Positions 11,601 to 22,017 of a stretch of 64,000 bases of DNA are shown piece by piece. The first letter of the stretch is position 1. Each line of letters begins with the position of its first letter. Both the position numbers and the translations under genes were made by a program. The notes beneath the pieces are model-generated. The model worked only from the letters and a program-made list of their open reading frames with translations. It had not been told where the DNA came from and ran no database searches. Source of the stretch: Corylus avellana (lineage: Eukaryota > Streptophyta > Magnoliopsida > Fagales > Betulaceae); NCBI RefSeq assembly GCF_901000735.1, contig NC_081542.1:35721606-35785605 (forward strand). The letters run 5' to 3'.

Positions 11601-14600
11601 TCGTCAGTCGTTAAGGCGGTCAATGGCTGTGTGTGGTGGGTGAAAAAAATTGTCCCTTGTTGCAATGGTATTCAGTTGTTTCTAATTGGTCATTTATGCA
11701 TTGTAGTGGTTGTCAGCCATGTCTTTAGAGGTTTCCGGTTGTTTCTTCGATGGTGGTAGCCATCAGGGGTTTGTGGTGGTCGGTAGTTGTTGTAATTGTG
11801 TTTTGCTTTAGGTTTGGGTATTTTTTGTGGTTGATTGTAGTACTAGTGGTGTATGTTATTGTTTTTGTGGTGGGAAGACAACTTGTGTTTGGTTACAGGT
11901 GTATGTTATCCCTGTTTGGGATAAGAATAATCTATGTTCAGTTTAATCTTTTATCCTAGAATAACCATATTTCACTTTTATTCTTGGGCCGAGTCAAAGC
12001 ACAGTTTGGGACCAGCCCGATCCAAACTTTCTTTCACTCGAGTCAAGCCCAAGCCAATCAATGGAGTTTTTAAAAAAAGCCTAGGCCCATATCCAAACCG
12101 GATCGATCTGAGTCTGAGTCGACCCGGTTGGCATCTTTGCTCCTGGTAACCCTCAGCTGGTTTTCTGTTTTCCAGTTTTGGTGCTCTCTTACAAGTTTTG
12201 GCTAATTCCAAAGATTTTTTTTTTTTTAATAACTAATGAAAACTTTATTGAAAAAGCGAAAGACACTCCTACGTACCCAGGCCGTATACACAAGAAGCTC
12301 CCACAAGCCCAAAACCCAAGCAACAACAAAAACACCCTCAACCTAACCAACCCATCAAGCCCACCACCCTAAAACCCATGAGGCAACGAAGCCCAAGTTT
12401 CAACCGGTGTTGGAGATTTTTGGAAAGTTGTGGTCAGTGATGGAGTATTCCGGCATGTTTCCGCCAGATTTTGTGTTTTCCAGCGAGGTTTGGCCAATGT
12501 TGGTGTTTTTCAGTGTGTTTCAGCCAAATTATGTGTTCTCTGACGAAGTTGAGTCGGTGTCTGTGTTATCTAACGAAATTCCAGCAAGTCTCGGCCGGTA
12601 TTGGTATTTCTAATGAGATTCCGGCTGGCTTCATAGTTTTCCAGCGAACTTCTGGCCAGTTTCAGCTGGTTCTATTCAGCGCTTCAGACAGAATTTCGGT
12701 CGGTACAGTGCAATTTCAGCCTGTTTTGTTGTATTTTTGGCTGGTTCAATGTTGATGTGGCCGGTTCTGACATTTTTCGGCCAGTTCAGTTCGTTTTTGG
12801 ATGGTTCATTGGTGTTCTGGCTAGTTCATTTCGTTTTTAGGCTGTTTTGTAGTCTTTTTTGCCTGAAGACCAACTTGTTTAAAAAGTTTATGTCGTCATC
12901 AATTAGAGTTCATTTGTTTCAATCTATGCTGATATGATATATATGCTCAAGCTTGAGATGTCCTTATTCTAGAAGATGGATGAGATGTCCCTATTATAGA
13001 AGATGGTGAGGTGTCCTAGGAGTTGTCCTATGGTAAGGTGTCCATATTCTAGAATATTGTCTTTGTTCCTATATCTATCAATGGATTGTGAGAGCTAGAT
13101 GTATAGAAATACTGTGCCTCGCTTTTGTGAATCTCTTATTCTTGACCAAATATAACAATCAATTGGTTTGGGGTTTTCGGAAGAGTAGTAGCTGGGATCA
13201 AAGAATTGTTTGTTTTGGTTGGATTTTTAATCTCTACCATTATAGCATTAGAGAGCATTTACTGATGTAAAAATGGTGTTATCACTATGACTTTTGATCC
13301 CAAAGGTGATCATAATTATTTATTAGTGGGGTCAAGTAACTGATCATGGAGAGACAGCACTGCATATATGAATGCATCTAATTTGGATTTAAAGGGAAAA
13401 AAGTGTGCTAAGTTTGATATATATGTTAGGTCCACTTCATATTCTTTTAAACAATTCAGAAATTGGTTCTCCTAGTTGGTATAACTTACCAAAAGCCTGT
13501 TTGCCTCTGAGATCTTCGGTTCAAATCCTACAGTCCTATTTTTGGTTAGTTTTATGTTCTGCATTTGTAAGGTCCCAATTTGTTGAAGATCTCAGATAAG
13601 GTTGCACATGGGGAATTCTGAGTTTGAATTATACTTGATATATATTGTTGGTCAATCCCCAATAACATAAACTTCTAAGAACACTTGATAATAATACAAA
13701 TATTTGCACCTACTGAAGTCACTGACAAACATACTGCGGGATGAAATGACTAATAAAGTCACTTGGGAGCCCCACACTTTCAGATTATAGAAGATTTAGA
13801 GGCATGCTGTGTACGGAAGTAATTTGATGGAAGTTTATTAAATGTGAGGGCGAATGGACTGAGGTCAGGAAACATAGGAAAGGTAAAATGGTTGTGCCAG
13901 GCTGTACAGTGAGAAGCAGAAAAGGAAATCTGTTTTTTCCCTCCTTTTTTTGGCCATGTAAAATGAGTCCTTGAATGGTATCCAAGATTTCAGTAAAAAC
14001 TTGACTTTTCATTGTTTTACTTGTAAATCTAATGAAGGTGGACCTAGGAGGATAATCCCTGATTTCAAATGTCAAAGTGTGATAGGAATGCATGCATTTT
14101 GAGAAGAGTGCTCCACTATTGTGGAGCAACTCATGAAAGGTTGTGAATAAAAATAAGCTTTGAGGAGACTCCCAGTTTGAATACCTTGCTGATGAAGCTC
14201 CATGGGAAGAACTCAACATAAGAATGGTAGTCAGAAGTCAAATCAAATGTGGAAAATATGACTTCAATTTTTTTTTTTTTTTTAAGTGTTGGACATTGAT
14301 AGAAGTCGTATAAATATGAAAGTAAAAACTAGATATAAGCTGGAGTGTGGGTACTGGGTAGCATCTTGAAGATCAGCAATCATGTAAGATAAAGCGGCTA
14401 GAGTTTGGAAACCATTGGCTCTCCATAGCTTATAGTGCTGCTGTAATAGAAATGGTTACATAATAGCTGACACTGCACTGAAGATCAAGTAGGTCCTTTA
14501 GGAGAGAAGACTTGAGTTGAGGGGTATGAGGCACTTGGCGATTTTTTTCCAATAGTCTAGGTGCATATATGGGTAATCGAGAACAATAGCTGTTCACGGA

Positions 14601-17511
14601 TGGATGGCATACCAGGCATGCCTAGATTGGTATAAACTATTGATAGTGTTTTTACTGTAACAGTTATGATGATTGAAGCATTGAATATGATACTATTTTC
14701 CCAATACAGCAAATGCAGATTAAGAATATGATAGGTGAAAGATTGATGCAATAGTTGATTAGGACCAAAGTAGCCTTCATTATGAGCAAGTAGCACCATT
14801 TTATTCAAGACGTGACCAAGGGAGACAAGATCAAATTGAAAGAATAGTATGGGAATCATTAGCCAAACTGCCAAAATCATTAATTAGTTAGTGAGGTTCT
14901 CACGGGATAATTCTTCTCCAGGTCATGTATTTAAATCATTTGACTTAAAGTTTAAAATTAAAATAGAAAGAGAAAACTTTACAATGACTTTTTTCTAAGT
15001 GCTTATTAATGAAAAACAACTGACTAATTTATATGGTATGTAGAATATAAAAACTTCATTGACTATATAATTTCTTTGGGGTATCTTAATGGCCCACCAA
15101 TCTTGTAAATACTATAGTTAGGAATTAATGTTATAGACTGTCTGGCATCTAATGAGGAATGAAGAACGACTTAAGAATCTGTTCTCTTGAAGATCACAGA
15201 TGAAGCGCTTGTCCTTAAAAGGGCATGTATCTATTTGACCAATTCTAGGCATGGAAGAAAAGAGGGTTATAAACAAAGTTGCTTAACCCGTATATTGCAT
15301 TAGAATGGACAATCATAAATTGGTGCTAGGTGCCACTTACAGTAAATTTTCCTTTGGATCGGTTCAAGATGCACTCAATTTTTTTTTTCTTTTTTTTTAA
15401 CTTTCTTATCCTACCAGCCGTGCAGGTTTTCCTTACGGGGCTGCAGAAATTTTTTCACTCATGCAGCACATGGGGTGTGAACCAGATAGAGCTTCATTTA
15501 ATATCATGGTAGATGCATATGGGAGAGCTGGTCTTCACGAGGGTAAATACTTCTATTAAAATTTATCATCATTTTTAGTTTCACAGATAACTGGTGTATG
15601 TTAATTTGCATGTTTGTGGCCAGAATCTATGCCATCTATCTTAACAACTTCTTAAGATTTAAGTGTTATAATCTAATCTGATCTTTCTTTTTGGTCTATA
15701 ATTTAGGGATGGAGAGACATCTAGATGAAACGAAATCCTTTGATTTTTAAAGTTAATATAACATTAGTATAAGAAATTTTCCTTCTCAAAATGTCTGAAA
15801 CTGGAAGAACGTAAAACGTTTTATTCTAGGTTTATCCAACTACTATTGTTAAATGTCAATTCACACTTATTAAGAAGTTATACAAGTATTTGGACAATCA
15901 TATGAAGGAAAATGCAGTAGATTTCCAAGGCGTGAAAATAAATTTACCATAATCATTTGTTCTGGTGTTTTTACTTTTTTTCCCTTAATTTATTTCCCTT
16001 TTGATGCTTATTTTTCTAGAGGAATGTGTGCCTTAAAACTTTGAAGTACGGATGAATTGATTCCATTGTCATGGGACATTTTTTTTATTATAAAAGCCTC
16101 ACTTTCTTTGCTAATTCAAAAATAAGCGTGTGGAATTAGTCTGGCTAGCACATGTGGCATAATAAGGGCACACCAACCTGGCATCCAACTCATTGGTATT
16201 AGAATCGGGTTTATGGGTTAGTTGCAATGGCCTAATTTGTTAGGAAGTTAATACATTAGCCCAATTAGATTGGGTCATTAGAATTTCTGCTAGTAGTTAT
16301 TTCCGTTCTGTTAGATGGACTTTAACCAGAAACCTATATAAATTCATAGTTGACTTTTGAAATAATATTAGAAGTTTTTAGCCCAAATATGTTGTAAGGA
16401 GGCCTTGTTCTTTGAATCTAACCAAATCCAAACCCCAAAACATTGAAACCTGATTATTCCTAGAAGCTATTGAATCATTTCATTTGAAAGGAATGGAACC
16501 CCACAGGTTCTAACTGGGGGGGTTGAGGGATTAGATAGCACAACCACTAATTGTGTAGCCCATAGCCCTAAAAGCCTCATATGACGAACAAAAGAAAAAA
16601 AATAAAATAGAAGTTTCATCTATCAAGATTGCTAGCACCCAAACTTTCAAGGCATTCTGTTTTACCACTTATCAAACTTACCTACCATTCCAGCCATGTA
16701 TTATATAGTCTCAAAAATTTGTACTTTTCTTGTTTATTCAAATTGCCAGATTTGAACTAATAATATCTAAGAACAGCACATACTAAAAGATGAAGTTAAA
16801 ACCAGGCAATGCTTCAATGTTAGCTTCACCCATTCTGACCAAAATCTACTCTATATATGCATTAGCATTCTCATCCTTCCATCGATCTAGTTGTCCCTAT
16901 TTATGTAACTCTTCTTTCTGTGTTTAGATGCACAAGCTGTGTTTGAAGAGATGATACGATTGGGGATAACTCCAACTATGAAATCCCACATGCTACTTCT
17001 ATCCGCCTACTCCAGAACCCGCAACGTAGCTAAATGTGAAGATATTGTGAAACAAATGCATAAATCTGGGCTTGAACCCGACACTTTTGTTCTTAACAGC
17101 ATGATGAACCTGTATGGCAGATTAGGCCAGTTTGAAAAGATGGAGGAAGTCTTAAGCAGGATAGATAAAGGACCATATGTAGCCGATATCAGTACATATA
17201 ACATCTTGATAAACATATATGGACGGGCAGGATTTTTGGAGAGAATGGAAGAGCTCTTTCAGTTACTTCCCACCAAGAGTTTAAAACCTGATGTAGTGAC
17301 TTGGACTTCTCGGCTTGGAGCATATTCTAGGAAGAAACTATACAAAAGGTGCTTTGAAATTTTTGAAGAAATGATTGATGCTGGTTGTTATCCAGATAGT
17401 GGAACTGCGAAAGTACTCCTCTCAGCATGTTCAAGCCAAGAACAGATTGAGCAGGTTACTACTTTGATTAGAACGTTGCACAAGGATAAGAGGACTGCTT
17501 TGCCTCTTTGA
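5536..17511 (+). CDS. P-type PPR protein gene, At2g35130-like (3' exons)
   Basis: Four plus-strand exons join in frame: 5536-5681, 8905-9110, 15418-15542 and 16928-17511, all with GT-AG borders, giving 352 residues and a stop at 17509-17511. The product is a run of about ten 35-residue pentatricopeptide repeats, with period markers such as YNALMEAYSRAG, ICTYTALVNAFARE and STYNILINIYGRAG, then a short tail. No E, E+ or DYW domain follows, so it is a P-class PPR protein; these bind organellar RNA one base per repeat in chloroplasts or mitochondria. From memory it matches the C-terminal part of Arabidopsis At2g35130. The 5' exons and targeting peptide are not in the recognised sequence: exon 5536 starts in phase with two bases of a split codon, so at least one exon lies upstream. 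The introns (3.2, 6.3 and 1.4 kb) are unusually long for a PPR gene and hold several transposons. No stop or frameshift was seen. Confidence 0.88.
5682..8904 (+). other. PPR gene intron (3.2 kb)
   Basis: The intron runs from GTGAGT to TTATGCAG. It is mostly unremarkable AT-rich sequence. The only bounded structure seen is the TGTGATACCT/AGGTATCACA unit at 8142-8418. No other gene or coding frame was recognised. Confidence 0.75.
8142..8418. mobile_element. 277-bp unit with TGTGATACC termini (solo-LTR/TRIM-like)
   Basis: The segment starts TGTGATACCT and ends AGGTATCACA, an exact 9-10-bp terminal inverted repeat of the kind that ends plant LTRs. It contains GTGGGACTCAACACAAATTC, which in reverse resembles the GAGTCCCAC motif common in small TRIM/LTR repeats. 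No clear target duplication was found, so the class is tentative. Confidence 0.4.
8905..9110 (+). CDS. PPR gene exon b
   Basis: The acceptor is TTATGCAG at 8904 and the donor GTATAT starts at 9111. It encodes ASKSYMALKVFDEMRSQKC onward to NALMEAY plus AG of a split Ser codon, covering two full PPR motifs. It joins exon a in phase 0. Confidence 0.88.
9263..10282. mobile_element. hAT-like non-autonomous element with 8-bp TSD
   Basis: The element body is 9271-10274. It begins TAGGGGTGCGTAA and its reverse end reads TAGGGTTGGGCA, a short imperfect inverted repeat of the type seen on plant hAT derivatives. The 8 bp on either side match at 7 positions (CCTCTTCT 9263-9270, CCTATTCT 10275-10282), the TSD length of the hAT superfamily. 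It is about 1.0 kb with no transposase frame, so it depends on an autonomous partner. It sits in the second PPR intron and splits a copy of the LTR-like repeat described at 10283-10436. Confidence 0.65.
10283..10436. repeat. LTR-like direct repeat, left copy
   Basis: A diverged direct copy of about 12958-13140. Shared landmarks are TTCTAGAA, GGTGAGGTGTC, AATCTAGAATATTG, TTCCTATATC and CTTTTGTGAATCTCTTATT. The 5' end of this copy continues left of the hAT element (9241-9262). The pair resembles the ends of an LTR element, but no polyprotein lies between them. Confidence 0.55.
10477..11362 (-). mobile_element. Copia-type LTR with polypurine tract
   Basis: Read on the minus strand, TTGCCAAAGGGGGAGTT (about 11351-11367) is the polypurine tract typical of plant copia elements. 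The LTR follows from TGTTAGTTCTTGTG (ends 11350) to about 10477, some 870 bp. It carries several TGTCCGGAC motifs (10960-11125). Only about 50 bp of internal sequence remain to its right. The left border is an estimate. Confidence 0.5.
11449..12213. other. Intronic sequence, no gene seen
   Basis: This is part of the second PPR intron. Around 11620-11900 it is G/T-rich (many GTGGT triplets). Scattered short open frames have no recognisable protein similarity. Confidence 0.4.
12214..12405 (-). mobile_element. LINE 3'-tail fragment
   Basis: A T run (12217-12229) is followed by AATAACTAATGAAAACTTTATTGAAAAAGCG and CCCAGGCCGTATACACAAG. In reverse this is the A-tailed 3' end of a plant LINE, similar in style to those at 1646 and 4576. 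It is a very short, 5'-truncated copy. Target duplications were not evident. Confidence 0.55.
12405..12850. repeat. Degenerate minisatellite
   Basis: Imperfect units of roughly 30 bp recur about fourteen times, each built on TTTTCCAGCGAG followed by TTTCGGCCAGT and TGGTGTT variants. The array is too diverged for an exact period. It is non-coding and intronic. Confidence 0.5.
12958..13140. repeat. LTR-like direct repeat, right copy
   Basis: Partner of 10283-10436. It contains TCTAGAAGATGGATGAGATG, ATTCTAGAATATTGTCTTTG and CTTTTGTGAATCTCTTATTC. Confidence 0.55.
13141..15417 (+). other. Rest of PPR intron 2
   Basis: AT-rich intronic sequence up to the acceptor CTACCAG at 15417. Apart from the SINE-like segment and T runs (14269-14284, 15380-15398), no gene or bounded element was recognised. 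Minus-strand open frames at 13785-14219 and 14557-14880 lack ATG-led, recognisable proteins. Confidence 0.6.
13460..13532 (+). repeat. tRNA-like / SINE-like segment
   Basis: CTCCTAGTTGGTATAAC resembles a Pol III A box of tRNA genes. About 50 bp downstream, GGTTCAAATCC (13518-13528) fits a B box. No complete cloverleaf can be folded by eye, so this is a tRNA-derived SINE head or tRNA relic rather than a tRNA gene. Confidence 0.35.
15418..15542 (+). CDS. PPR gene exon c
   Basis: The acceptor is CTACCAG at 15417 and the donor GTAAAT starts at 15543. It encodes (S)RAGFPYGAAEIFSLMQHMG and onward to DAYGRAGLHE, one and a half PPR motifs. Its phase matches exon b (AG plus C) and exon d (G plus AT). 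Confidence 0.88.
15543..16927 (+). other. PPR gene intron 3 (1.4 kb)
   Basis: GTAAAT to TTTAG. AT-rich; no element with definable ends was recognised. Confidence 0.75.
16928..17511 (+). CDS. PPR gene last exon d
   Basis: It begins after TGTTTAG at 16927 and runs open to TGA at 17509-17511. It encodes DAQAVFEEMIRLGITPTMK, five further PPR motifs and the C-terminal tail ending HKDKRTALPL. The last repeats (GCYPDSGTAKVLLSACS) and tail are the part most diagnostic for the At2g35130 group. Confidence 0.92.
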
Positions 17512-20500
17512 TGGATGCATGTTTTTGTTTAGACCAACGAAACAGGTATGCCATTTATGTTTTTGTTAAATATGGCTTTTGAAAGCAATCACACATTGTT
17601 GTCTTTGTAGGTCAAAAGGCACTTTTTTTCCTTGTTTTTAATTTATAGAAATTTGGCTGCATCATGATAGAGGACGAACCAAAATATTCCAAAGCACTGG
17701 ATTTTCTGCTGAATTCAGGACACAAAAAGTTTTCATTATCTTATCTTATGGGACAGTTGACAAAGCTGACAAAAAACCCAATAGAAATATTGAGCATATA
17801 GGGTCTTCAAATTCTTCTAAATGATGATTTTGGTAAAAGGATAAAAGGTGGTGGTAAAAGGATAAAAGGTGGTGTTTTTAATATAGGGAAAATGTTAAAA
17901 AATAAAAATAAATAAATAAATAATATAAATAAAAAATCGCAAAAAATCACCCACCGTAGATACCTTATCGGTTCCCTAAGCATTGGGAATGCTACAATTC
18001 TACCTAAATGTGTATGGAACCAAAAGAACTTCTTTATAGCTTTCTTATGCATTATTTTAATATAAATTATTTATCTCTCCTCTCTCATCTCTCATCTCTC
18101 ATCCCTTTACCTTTATTAGGGATTGTATAGGAATTTTGTAAAAAGGTTGAGTAAAAAAGTAAGAACTTATATTTTGTAAAGAAAGATCATTTAATTGATA
18201 TAGGGAAAGATAAAAGAAGCTATTGTAGAGTGTATTTGTATAGGGAAGCAAAAATGTAGTCTTGTTCCCTAAATTTAAGGAAAATCAAAAGAAAATAGCT
18301 GGGAATACAAAAGTTCTTTACCACTATAATAATTCCATTATCATGAAACAATTTATGGCTAACATGGATATTTTACCTCTTCTTTTCTTCTCATTGAAAA
18401 GTAAATAAACTCCCTTAAATTTATTATTAGACCATTTGAGTATGATAAAGTATTTTAATTCCATGTTATATGTATCAGGTAATTATCATAACAATCTTCT
18501 AACACATGTCAATATGAATTTTACATGAGCAGGTTTTTTTTTTCTTTGAGCAAGTTTACAAGTGCAGTTTTTGTGTGCATATCGTGCCCTTACATTAGGG
18601 GAAAAAAATTTATCATTGAATTTATAGGGTTCATGTGTAGGACTCATATGGTCCCACAGATCTAATTATAATTTTAAAAAATGAAAGAATGGATGAAGAG
18701 CCAGGAGAGAAAATGTTTACAGTGTCTTATTTCTACATTCTTTTACCATAGATTCATAGAGTAACAGACATGGTAAGCTACAAGCAGCAGAAAACATGTC
18801 AACAAAGGTTAACAATTTTCGACTCTCAAATTTATTGCAAATGTAAAGACAATCTAGATTATATAATTGTTTAGACAATAAATACAGGACTGGTAAATTT
18901 TTAACCCAAGCTATCAAGTTTTTTTTTCTTTTGGTTCTTTAGAATAGATATGTATGATTCAAACTCTCAGTATTGAATGGTAATTATATTTTATCAAAGA
19001 AACTCAAAATAGATTGATGATGCAGTTGATAGTAAGACCGATTTCGTACCAAGAATACCTTCAAGAGAGGATGGAGGTGAGCTCAGAGACTTGCCGAAAG
19101 TGCTGTCGAATGATGACTCTGATGCTTGAGTCAGCAAAGAATTTAGAGAGAGCGAGAATACAAGAGTAGTAGGGTGTTCAAAATATAGCTACTTGGAGTG
19201 ACTGCTTTCTCTTACATATGCAGAGTGTTTCTCTTAAGAATCTTTCTAATAATTAGCAACAAAAATTTCCTTTTGCTTTAAAAAAAAAAAAAAAACTTGT
19301 TACTACAAGTCATTTTTATTGTAGCATATCAGTATATGCAAAACTGTATGCTACCATCAAGGTCAAGGGTGAAACTACATATATGCTTGGGGGGCTACTG
19401 CTCCTCTAAAATTTTAAAAATTCCTTTAAATTATTAGTTTTTTTTTTTTTTTTTAAATGAGATATACCCACCAAATTACATTTTTACCCCCAAAGTCTTT
19501 TTTTTTTTTTTTTTTCACATAAAATTCTAATTACACCCTAATCAAAGGTACCAGGTCAACTAAGACAAAGAATAATGATTAATGAAGCTAGGAATTCATC
19601 TTTAGGGGGGGAAAACTAAAATAATAAAATGTATATATACTATATAAAAATATGATAAACACAATTCAAAAGAGAAATAAAATATTTGTTAACACAATAT
19701 GCATATCACACGAAATATATATATATATGTGTGTGCGCGTGCGCGCGCACGCTCGCAAATATCAATAGTAAGGTAACATATAGGCATTAGTACAAAAAGA
19801 AACAAAAATATAAAAATAAAGTGTCTAAAATTGCAGTATACGCTCTTTTATTACATTGGATGTCAATTTATGTGTCTCGTATATAATATAAAACTCAAAC
19901 ACGTGGGTGTTCACCTCAATAAAATTTGTAAAACAAGTTAAAAATACATTTTTATAGCTAAAAGAATAATGAATCATCGGTACATTTCTTTCTAATCACA
20001 TAGATGTCAAACAAATATTTAAATTTGTCCACATTAAAACAAATATTGAAATACTCATTTTTTTTTTAATAAAAAATTAAAAAATGTAAAAATTTAGGTG
20101 TAGGTATTTTTACAAATTTCGTTAAATCAAGACCAACGCATGAATCTTTGCAATTTTTTGTTAAAAAATATGGATATTTTGATCATTTTTGAAAATATTT
20201 AACGGAAAATTCTAAAAGAGGAAAACATTGCAAAAAAAAAAAAAAAAAAAAAGAAGAAGAGGAGTTTTTAAGCTTCAAGAGAGTAATTTCAAAACACGTG
20301 ATAGTTTTAAAAGTTTAAATGAAGTTCTCTCAAAAATAAAATCATCATTCAAAACACAATAATTTTTTTTATAAAAAAAAAAAAAAAAAAAAAACATTTT
20401 TTTTGGCAAAAGCTTCATTTTAAAGTTTTTGTTAAAAACGCGTTTTGGTAATTTTTAGGCTTTTTGGACCTTTAAAGCACTTTCAATTTTTTTACTTTTT

Positions 20501-21140
20501 TTTCGAACAGACTTTTTAAGTATTAACTGTAAGAATTTGGAAGAATATTATCATATAAACATCAAATAAAAATACTAACATCTGGCCATGGTTGTTTAAG
20601 CACTTGAATTGAATTATCCAGACTTAAATGTTTGTTGAATTCACAATCCTAAAACCAATCATATTTACATTTGCAATCCTAAACCCTCACAATTTGTTTG
20701 GAGAGTGATAGATAACGGTTTTTGGCCTATCTGTTTCTCACGTTAAAGTTGTGACTGATGAAGAATCACAGACATATTTATAGGCCAAGACCCTTATCCA
20801 ATTAAACTTACGTTGCTTCCTTCCATTAAGGAAGACAACTTTTAGTGAAATGACATAACCTTTCACATTTAGTAGTTATCTGTATATTAATTACCCAAGA
20901 GTTTTAGTTTAATAAAAACTCTATTAATATTATATGCTGTATACATATAATATATGTGATATGTGTGACACCTTAAAAGATTTATTCTAACATTAAATGT
21001 ACTTTTAAACTTCTCAAACACAAACTCAAATAGACTCTAACAAACAGAATCAAGATCCGCAATTACAGAAAAACAATTGCACATACAAATGACAAAGTAT
21101 CATTTGTCACAGTAACAAAACACACGGTGCTAGCATAAAG
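17512..21140. other. AT-rich 3' flank of PPR gene
   Basis: No gene recognised. It includes a 21-bp tandem duplication of GGTAAAAGGATAAAAGGTGGT (about 17832-17873) and a piece at 19020-19250 resembling a degraded dispersed repeat. Long homopolymers lie at 19280-19294, 19439-19455, 19499-19516, 20232-20252 and 20376-20393. An alternating purine-pyrimidine tract at 19715-19752 is listed separately. 20260-20480 has the look of a degenerate MITE but without clean ends. Confidence 0.5.
19715..19752. repeat. (AT)n(GT)n(GC)n alternating tract
   Basis: About 38 bp of strict purine-pyrimidine alternation pass from AT to GT to GC steps (ATATATATGTGTGTGCGCGT then GCGCGCGCACG). Such tracts are the classical sequence class for left-handed Z-DNA. 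Confidence 0.85.
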
Positions 21141-22017
21141 TGTCACAACCGTGACATGGCTGTCATGGTGGTTGCATGGGTTTGCCAAACATCCTTGCTG
21201 ACCTCCATGCCCTGGCATGAGGGAGGCATGCTTTGGGCTAAGATGAATGGTGGACTTGTTTTAGCCGTGCTGGTTGTTTGGCTGGACATTGGCCCATGCA
21301 CTGTCAAAGTGCTTGGCCTTGGTAGCATGGTTGCTGATTGCGCTGGGCATAGATCCTGTTGGAAGCTTGTTGCTGGATGGACATGCTGTGGCTTGCTGCA
21401 CTAGCCACATGGTGCCTTTGCCTTGTTGAAGAGGACCTGCTGTGCCAGAGTTCCATGATTGCTTTGCATGCCCTTGCATGGAGTCGGGAAGCTAGAAGGA
21501 CCTTGATTGTGGCAGTGGCTATGTGTGGGGCGCTGGCCAAGCCCCCTAGCTAATGATTGCCTGCTACAGTGGGCAGAATGGTGCCTTGCCATGCCTTCAG
21601 GACTTGGACAAGTGATAGGAAGCTTGTTGGGCCTTAATGAAGCAGTTGGATGCTTGCAGGAGAGCCTGCAAGGGCTGCCTTATGGCAGCAAGCTAAGCAA
21701 GGGCGTTGGCTGAATTCAAATGGACCATGGAGCATGGTCTAGGTGGGAGGTTGCTTGCTGGAAGTTACCATGTTGCACTAGACAATGGGCTGGAGCCAGG
21801 TAGTAGCCCATCGCAGCAAAGCTCTCCCTCCTGATGGCTATAAAAGGGCTGCCGGTACTCTTATTGAAGAGTCTAGAAGCTGCATTGAGAGTGAGTCTTG
21901 TGAGGGAGCTATTGTGAGGAAAACACTGAGTGCATGTGATTTGTATTATGGTTTTCTATTGTAAGCCTTGGTGGCTGAGTTTATATTGTGGCTAAGGGTT
22001 CCATTGTGTTGTAAGGT
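21141..22017 (+). mobile_element. Probable LTR fragment with TATA box
   Basis: A GC-richer island in AT-rich surroundings begins TGTCACAACCGTGACATGG. It has many GCATG and TGCCTT words and holds CTATAAAAGGGCTGCC (21838-21853), a TATA box. Downstream sequence of about 150 bp is consistent with R-U5. The several overlapping open frames have no protein similarity I recognise. It looks like a solo or truncated LTR cut by the next element at 22018. No target duplication was found. Confidence 0.45.

Noticed and set aside
13785..14219. 144-codon minus-strand open frame
   Set aside because: No ATG-led start in a good context, no recognisable domain, and within a PPR intron. Treated as chance.
14557..14880. 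107-codon minus-strand open frame
   Set aside because: Hydrophobic and unrecognised, inside an intron. No supporting splice sites.
21156..21713. Several overlapping open frames on both strands
   Set aside because: They arise from the GC-rich composition of the LTR-like block. None has recognisable protein features, and frames on opposite strands are equally open.
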